DNA from: Amylostereum areolatum | Taxonomy: Eukaryota > Basidiomycota > Agaricomycetes > Russulales > Stereaceae | NCBI GenBank assembly: GCA_012932865.1 | Contig: SAXG01000021.1 | Location: 310,001 to 374,000, forward strand | Direction of reading: 5' to 3' | Length of the DNA: 64,000 nucleotides | In this document: one piece after another, positions 58,635-64,000 of the stretch | Layout: the number at the start of each line of letters is the position of its first letter | How positions within the stretch are numbered: position 1 is the stretch's first letter | Notes under the pieces: model-generated | Told to the model about the DNA's origin: nothing | Databases searched by the model: none | What the model saw: only the letters and a program-made list of their open reading frames with translations | Position numbers and translations under genes: made by a program

Positions 58635-59523
58635 ATGTTCGCCAAGCTCTCCCCCTTTGCTCTTCTTGCCGCCTCTATTCCCTCTACTCTGGCGACTCTC
58701 TTCGTTCGTTACCCCCTTTTTCCTCCTGGAAGTCAAACTCACCCCCACTTGCACAGGTCACCCAGCCCGTCGCTACCACCGTCTGGCCCGTCGGTACGAC
58801 CGTCACCGTTCAATGGCAGGATAACGGCGTGGCCCCTGCCCTTGCCTCCTACTCCGTTTGCGATGTCGGTCTTTATGCTGGCAGCGTCACCGCCCAGGTA
58901 CGTCGTCTCCGCCTCCTTTCTGCTCGGCTCTCACTCGCTTTGCCCTTTAGACGCTTCTTCAGTCTATTGGAACCTTAGATGTCTCCACCGCGAACTCGCT
59001 TGACTTCCAAATCCACAGCGACATTGGACCCAACGAGCAGGCTTAGTGCGTTGTCATGACTCTATCTCAAGACCATCGTGTCTGACCATGCGGTCGATCT
59101 CTATTAGCTTTGTCCGCTTCACGTCGACGACCCTGAAGGATACTACTAACACGCAATACCCTGCCCAGGCTTTCTCCGCCATTTTCGCGTACGCATACGG
59201 CTTCCTTCGCTCCCCTCCGCTCGTTATAACAAATTCGGTTTAGTGTTTCTGGGGCCACCGGCACCTTCAACTCGACCGTCCAGGCGCAGGTTGCTGCCCA
59301 ACCCGGTGCCAGTGGCGCCTCCAGCGTCGCTTCCTCGACTGCCGCATCGACTGCCCAATCGAGCGCGACCAAGGCTGCGTCCGCCACGGCGTCTACCACG
59401 GCGAAGTCAAACTCGACCGCCCAGGCTGCAAGCTCGAGCTCCGGTTCGGCAGTCTCCATGTCCGTGTCTGGTTTCCTCGCCGCTGGCTTTTTCACTGCCT
59501 TCTCGAGCCTTCTCTTCCTCTGA
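58635..59523 (+). CDS. Kre9/Knh1-like GPI-anchored cell-wall protein
   Basis: Five exons encode a secreted protein. The signal peptide is MFAKLSPFALLAASIPSTLA. The mature domain reads VTQPVATTVWPVGTTVTVQW then QDNG and SYSVCDVGLY, then LLQSIGTLDVSTANSLDFQI and FVRFTSTTLKDTTNTQYPAQ. This is the Ser-Thr-rich GPI-anchored family with the Kre9/Knh1 N-terminal domain, linked to beta-glucan assembly in yeast; a direct role here is not shown. A Ser/Thr/Ala-rich stalk follows (AASTAQSSATKAASATAST). The C-terminal hydrophobic tail (VSGFLAAGFFTAFSSLLFL) after SSSSGS is a typical GPI signal. Splice junctions keep the frame throughout. Confidence 0.83.
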
Positions 59524-60262
59524 GTTTCCCGTCCTGGGTCTTAGTATATTTTTTTCTATTGGTTATTGGCCTCTCGTGCTACGTACTTAACCGACCAGTC
59601 CTCCTTCACTTACTACGTGGTGTCTGACGATTTACGAACCGTTGCATGTTCACATATACGCGAGGACTCTACTTACATTCTTTCCGTAGACGGATGCTGT
59701 ATCTATAACTATCAATCAGGTCACCGTATGCGTTTTCTTGCTTGATATTTCACGCTATCTCAGTTTGAGTGATTTGGCCCGTGATTGGCTGTGGCCGCCG
59801 TGCAGCATCGGCCTTGCGGAAAAGTTTCAAAACTGCGACCAGTCAGTGGGTTCACCTCTGCAATCCCTCGTGCAACGCCTGGTCCGAGATAGATAGATAG
59901 ATAGATAGATCATTACACGGCACGGTCCCTAGCAATCACCCATGTGAGGCTGCGGCAGCCCGATGCCGCGCTGCCGGCTGAGGCCTGCTGAGGCACAGCG
60001 ACATAGACGGCTCGTGACCGGCGACCGCGTGACCTTCCCTTCCCCACATTTTCCGATTCATCTTCTCCTAGAGTCGCAACGGCATCCCTGCATCTGCGTA
60101 TAGATATATCCTTCCTCCGCGCCCTCGCACACGATATCCCCGTGACCCCGCTTGTGAGGTATAAAACTTAACTATGCAGTGTACGTATATCTTCGTCTGG
60201 TCTCCCCCTCTTTCCAGCCTCACAGTAGCTTCTGTTCCCCCAGTCGTTCGACAATCCGCGTC
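59524..60262. other. Intergenic with GATA microsatellite
   Basis: The gap separates the Kre9-like gene from the MFS transporter. It contains about six GATA units at 59887-59910. No gene recognised. Confidence 0.5.
59887..59910. repeat. (GATA)n microsatellite
   Basis: About six tandem AGAT/GATA units. Confidence 0.9.
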
Positions 60263-62995
60263 ATGAACCCCGCACCGGTCGACGACGTCGAGAAGGTCGC
60301 CCCAGTACGCGAAGCTAAGGAGTCGTTCAACCTTGAAGGAACCTACTATCAATCGCAAATCGAACCTCGTCGTGGATTTGCCTTCTTCGCTCCTCTCCCG
60401 GAAGCTTACGCACAGGCGGTGCACAAAGATGCGGAGACCGTCGAGTATACTGAAGCGGAAGAGGTACGTTTAGGTTCATGGTCTGGGGAAGTATGCTGAT
60501 TGGGGGGATAGAAAGCCGTCCGTAGAAAGATCGACTTCCGAGTGTTGCCGTTGATCGTATGCGCGTAAGTCTTCTGTTCCGTGGGCTGTATCCAGATGAC
60601 ATTTCTAACCTTGCATCGATTTCCCAAGTTATATCTGTAAGGCTTCTCTTTGACCGTCGCTCGCATTATGACTGACGTAGATCTTCCTCGTCAAGTCAAC
60701 CAATTCGGCGAGTCTCACACCCGCGTATTCATCGGTGGGAGGTACTAACATCCCCGTGGGCTAGATCGCACAAACATGTAACTTTATCTCGCCAGTTCGA
60801 CCGCACATCTCAAACCCGATCTCACATTTCCTACCTTTCCAGAGGAAACGCTCACGTCCTCCCTGCTTTCAACGAGAATTTTGTGAGCCATTCACGTGTG
60901 GTCCAATTGCGCTAGAGACACACTAAAATGCCGCCTCCGCCAGGGAATCACGACAAACGACAAATGGACCCTCGCCTTGAGTATCTTTTACGTGGGTTAC
61001 TGTACGTACCGTCTCTCTTAGTGGTGCCCTTTAAGCTGAGACGTATTATCTCCAGGTTTGTTGGAAATGCCCGCGAATGGTATGGCCCTCCTCGCATCGT
61101 AGGTCGAATCCCTCTAACCAAGGACTAGTCTTTCAACGTCGTATTGGAGCGAACCGTTTGTGCGTCTGAAATATCTTCCGCCCTAGCTAAGCCTAAATAC
61201 TTCATGTAGCTTCTTCCTGTCCCTTGCTTTCTGGGGCCTTGCGTCCCTATCATTCACTTACGCGAAAGGGTACGCGTCCCTCCTGGTCCTCCGGTGCGCT
61301 ATTCTACTTCTCATCAGCTGTGGCATCACGTTGACGGGGCATGAAGCGTGCTTCTAGGTATAGGCGAGGCCGGCTTTTATGCCGGTATGATCTACTACCT
61401 TTCTTTCTGGTGAGTACTTACATTTCCTTTGCCATGAAACTGTGCTTACATGGTTCGATTATTTTCAGGTATAGAAGGTATGTTTCCCGGCTGGTGACGG
61501 AAATAGTAACTTGACGATTCTCCTTAGGCGCGAGCTGGCAACCCGGATCAGGTCCGTAGCACGCAGTGCCCTCCGGCTCTCGAAAATACTGATACTACAG
61601 TCGACAGTTTGTGTATGACGGGGACTTTGCCCGGGGCGATTGGCGTATGACTAGCTTCTCTCACTCGCCGCTGAGGCTGCTAATCAACCTATGCTGTAGG
61701 GGCTGCTGGCCTTTGGCCTTGTGCGAGCGCATACGTCCTTGCTGACTGGGTGCGCACGATCTCCTTTTTCCTAATTCTCCCTAACCGTTTAGATGTGCAG
61801 ATGGCAGTTCCTGTTCTTGGTGGGATCTGCACCTCCCCGCTCCCCATCCTTCGATTGATTTGAAGTATAGATTGAAGCGATCCCGGACATTATCATGGCA
61901 TTCATGCTCCTTTTCTTTCTTCCGTCGTTCCCCTACTCGTGCACTTTCTTGGATTCTCGCCAGCGCGCGATCGCCCAAGCACGCCTCAATCGCGATCAGC
62001 GGCCGACGTCGCACGGTGGGATGACCGGCTGGCAAGGGATTCAAAGCGGTCGTGAATGATCTTAACGCATGGTTGCTCATGGATCATCTATGCTAGTTGT
62101 ACGTTCTAGCTTTGTTTCAACTTGCTGAACCTCAGGCTGACTCTTGCCGAAACAGTCAACGTTGGTGTCGCCACCATCACTTATTTCCTTCCAACGGTAA
62201 GTTTAGCACCCTCCTACTTATGACATCAGTTTCCTCATTCCTCCCCAAGTTGATCAAAAAACTCGGATTCACAGTCAATCAATGCTCAAGGTCTCACCGT
62301 TGCACCCTACCTGGTTGGCTGGTTCCTAGGTCGTCGCCCAAGCCTTCCATAGCGACCATACGCGCGACCGTGGCTGGCATATCATTGCATCAACCGGCAC
62401 AGCTTTCATCGGTTACCTTATTCTCGCCACCTCTGCGCAGAAAAGTGTCGGTGCCGCCTACTTCGCTCTGTTCCTCGTTGTCGGAGGATTGTTCAGTCTG
62501 TTCCCGCTTGTCATGTGAGAGTCCAACTTACACTTCAAGTCAAAGAGGCTGATCGAGGTGCAGGAGCTGGGCAGCGAACGTGTTTGCACCGACGTCAAAA
62601 CGTGGTGTTGGTACGGCTTTCATTGTTTCGATCTCTAACTGTGTATCCATGTAAGTCCATCCTTATGTATCCATAAAATTTCATACGAACCGTTTTTTCA
62701 CTAGCGCCTCCCCTCAAATCTATTTCGATCCAGAGGACAACTATAGGAAGGGCCACGGTATCGCTGCTGCGTATGTCTCCCGATCTTGCATTATCGTCCA
62801 GACTTGCTGACAATGTGATGCAGATGCGTCTTCACCTCAATGCTCTTCGCATTCATCTTGCGCACGCGCCTATCCATGAAAAACAAAAAGCGAGCAGCGC
62901 TCGTGGAACAACTCGAGAACGAGGGTAAGTTAACGCCGCTGGTGGAAGGCGAGGAGCTGTCGGACAAGGACCCACGCTACGTTTACATGACTTGA
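60263..62995 (+). CDS. MFS transporter, allantoate permease (Dal5) type, possibly disrupted
   Basis: A 12-helix major facilitator of the anion:cation symporter group (Dal5, Tna1, Liz1 relatives), expected in the plasma membrane and importing small carboxylates or vitamins. The start MNPAPVDDVEKVAPV leads to KIDFRVLPLIVCAYI (first helix). Later blocks are FFLSLAFWGLASLSFTYAKG, GIGEAGFYAGMIYYLSFW, LLAFGLVRAHT, WQFLFL, IEAIPDIIMAFMLLFFLPSFP, GTAFIGYLILATSAQ, YFALFLVVGGLFSLFPLVM, SWAANVFAPTSKRGVGTAFI and a hydrophilic tail ending DPRYVYMT. Many introns. Near 62030-62075 the conserved loop GWQG/FKAVVNDLNAW/WIIYAS is spread over different frames with no splice pair, so one or two single-base frameshifts are suspected. 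Confidence 0.75.
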
Positions 62996-63253
62996 CGGAA
63001 GCACAGCAAACGAAGTCCTGATGGGAAAAGGCTGGGGATAGGCGGTTGTTTGTGGTAAAGACTTACGAGATGCACGATCGCGATGAATCTAGTCTCACAC
63101 CAGAATCTTACACGAACATCACGCGCTGCGGGACGGGAGTTGCGATGTAAGGAGAGGGTGAGTGTTAAACGAGTTCGAACGGCGCCACTGACAGCAGGAA
63201 GATCGCGCTGCATTCTTGAGCTCTTAAACGTGTTCTACCGGCGCCTTTTTCAG
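62996..63253. other. Gap between transporter and TVP38 relic
   Basis: Nothing recognised. The missing 5' half of the TVP38-like gene is not found here. Confidence 0.4.
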
Positions 63254-63945
63254 TAGATCATCCTCCACTGAACGTTTGGGGGGCTGGGATAGGGTTTGCC
63301 ATCGTTACGGCGGGGACGGCCCCTCCTGGGGGAGCTAGCCAACTTCCTGTACGTCTGTTTTTCAGTCAGTGTTGCACGAGCTGATGATATACAGCGCATT
63401 TCGGTGGTGCTTACTCTCGCGTGCGGAAAAGTTCGAGAAGAAAAACATCAGATATAGTATCCTCTCATATGTCCTCCGTAAAGGAGGATGGAAAATTGCT
63501 GTCATGGCCCGCTTAAGTGTGATTCCTCCTCACTGTACATCCTCTCCGACGTGCGCTCTGGTCACAACTGCCATTTTCGCAATGTCTGGAATGTACGTCG
63601 TTGTATTCACGTTCGCTGCCATTCAATCGCTACCAAAGCAATTCTCCACCGTGTATCTTGGCGTCTCTTTTGATGAGTCTGGCAACAAGAACAATATCGT
63701 TACAGCCGTCACCATCACCGCTGTCATTGTCACGAATATCGTTTCTATGCGCTACATATCTCGCAGAGTCGACGAGGCCGGGCCAAGGTTCATTTATGCT
63801 CGGCGTAAGGCTCGGTAAGCTCTTTCTTTCTTTATGTGTGTGTAATCTTAGGCCGACTTCGTTATGTAGGCAGACTGAAGTAGACTTGGAGTACCCTGAC
63901 TACGTTCCGGCGCATCAACAGGTTTACAGCCTTAAGGATTTGTAG
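63254..63945 (+). pseudogene. TVP38: 5'-truncated, frameshifted TVP38-like (VTT domain) gene
   Basis: This is the C-terminal half of a Golgi TVP38/TMEM64-type membrane protein of the VTT (SNARE-associated) superfamily. The order is VWGAGIGFAIVTAGT, LLGELANF, an intron with GTACGT donor, AFRWCLLSRAEKFEKKNIRY, KGGWKIAVMARLSVIPPH, TTAIFAMSGMYVVVFTFAAI, SLPKQFSTVYLGVSFDESG, a last membrane helix and a hydrophilic tail ending QQVYSLKDL. The first helices and start are absent upstream. Between VTAGT and LLGELANF (63315-63330, in a GGCCCC run) the frame slips by one base. The later part is well conserved, so the loss is probably recent. Confidence 0.72.
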
Positions 63946-64000
63946 AGCCTTAGGGGGTGCCCATCATCTAATCTGCTTCAGTTCTCGGATTAGACGCCTG

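Noticed and set aside
59067..59495. Minus-strand open frame rich in Ala, Glu and Val opposite the Kre9-like gene
   Set aside because: Reverse reading of the Ser/Thr/Ala-rich stalk; the sense protein has a signal peptide, a domain and a GPI signal.
1..64000. tRNA or rRNA genes, CRISPR arrays
   Set aside because: I looked by eye for a tRNA T-loop pattern in a cloverleaf context and for regularly spaced repeats and found none. A weak GGTTCGAGAC near 11930 has no matching stems.

Overview
The window reads as nuclear DNA of a filamentous basidiomycete, most likely an Agaricomycete. Almost every gene is split by short introns of about 48-70 nt with GT(A/G)..AG ends. The intergenic gaps are short. 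Several genes belong to families I know mainly from mushroom-forming fungi: multi-pass membrane proteins of the DUF6533 kind, F-box/LRR and BTB families, a secreted bicupin and a Kre9/Knh1-like GPI protein. Exon models were assembled by hand from splice signals and frame continuity. Where a protein length is given, the exon lengths sum to an open frame; where only a span is given, internal exons are approximate.

Left part (1-13.1 kb). A cluster of minus-strand membrane-protein genes: a DUF6533-like gene or relic near 1.1-3.0 kb and an intact five-exon 7-TM gene at 4150-5452. A duplicated segment of about 270 bp lies just 5' of each. PPX1 exopolyphosphatase (6371-8156) follows, then a several-exon membrane protein (8668-9968) and two paralogous uncharacterised genes (10.3-10.9 and 11.4-12.9 kb).

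Mobile region (13.16-20.23 kb). This is the most unusual part of the window. A non-autonomous element with GATACGA-rich ends and an 8-bp target duplication carries, close to its right end, a second and apparently intact 4,021-bp Tc1/mariner-like transposon. The inner element has 69-bp perfect terminal inverted repeats and a TA duplication. It holds two convergent, intron-containing genes: a DDE transposase, and a 575-residue accessory protein with a polyproline stretch and a Cys/His cluster. A 685-bp MITE with 62-bp perfect inverted repeats sits a few bases 5' of the start codon of the next host gene.

Housekeeping and regulatory part (20.5-56.5 kb). In order: a MoaB/CinA-type molybdopterin-binding domain protein, a bHLH factor, a large Zn2Cys6 factor, MCM4, the mitochondrial Obg GTPase MTG2, a BTB protein, an AKR7-like aldo-keto reductase, the signal peptidase SEC11, a secreted oxalate-decarboxylase-like bicupin with a possible frameshift, EMC2 and trifunctional FOL1 diverging from a 148-bp promoter, ribosomal protein eS30, an F-box protein, an S10 carboxypeptidase with an N-terminal membrane anchor, and ORC3.

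Right part (57-64 kb). Cell-surface and transport genes: a Ser/Thr-rich surface protein, a Kre9/Knh1-like GPI protein, a Dal5-type MFS transporter with apparent frameshifts, and a 5'-truncated, frameshifted TVP38-like relic.
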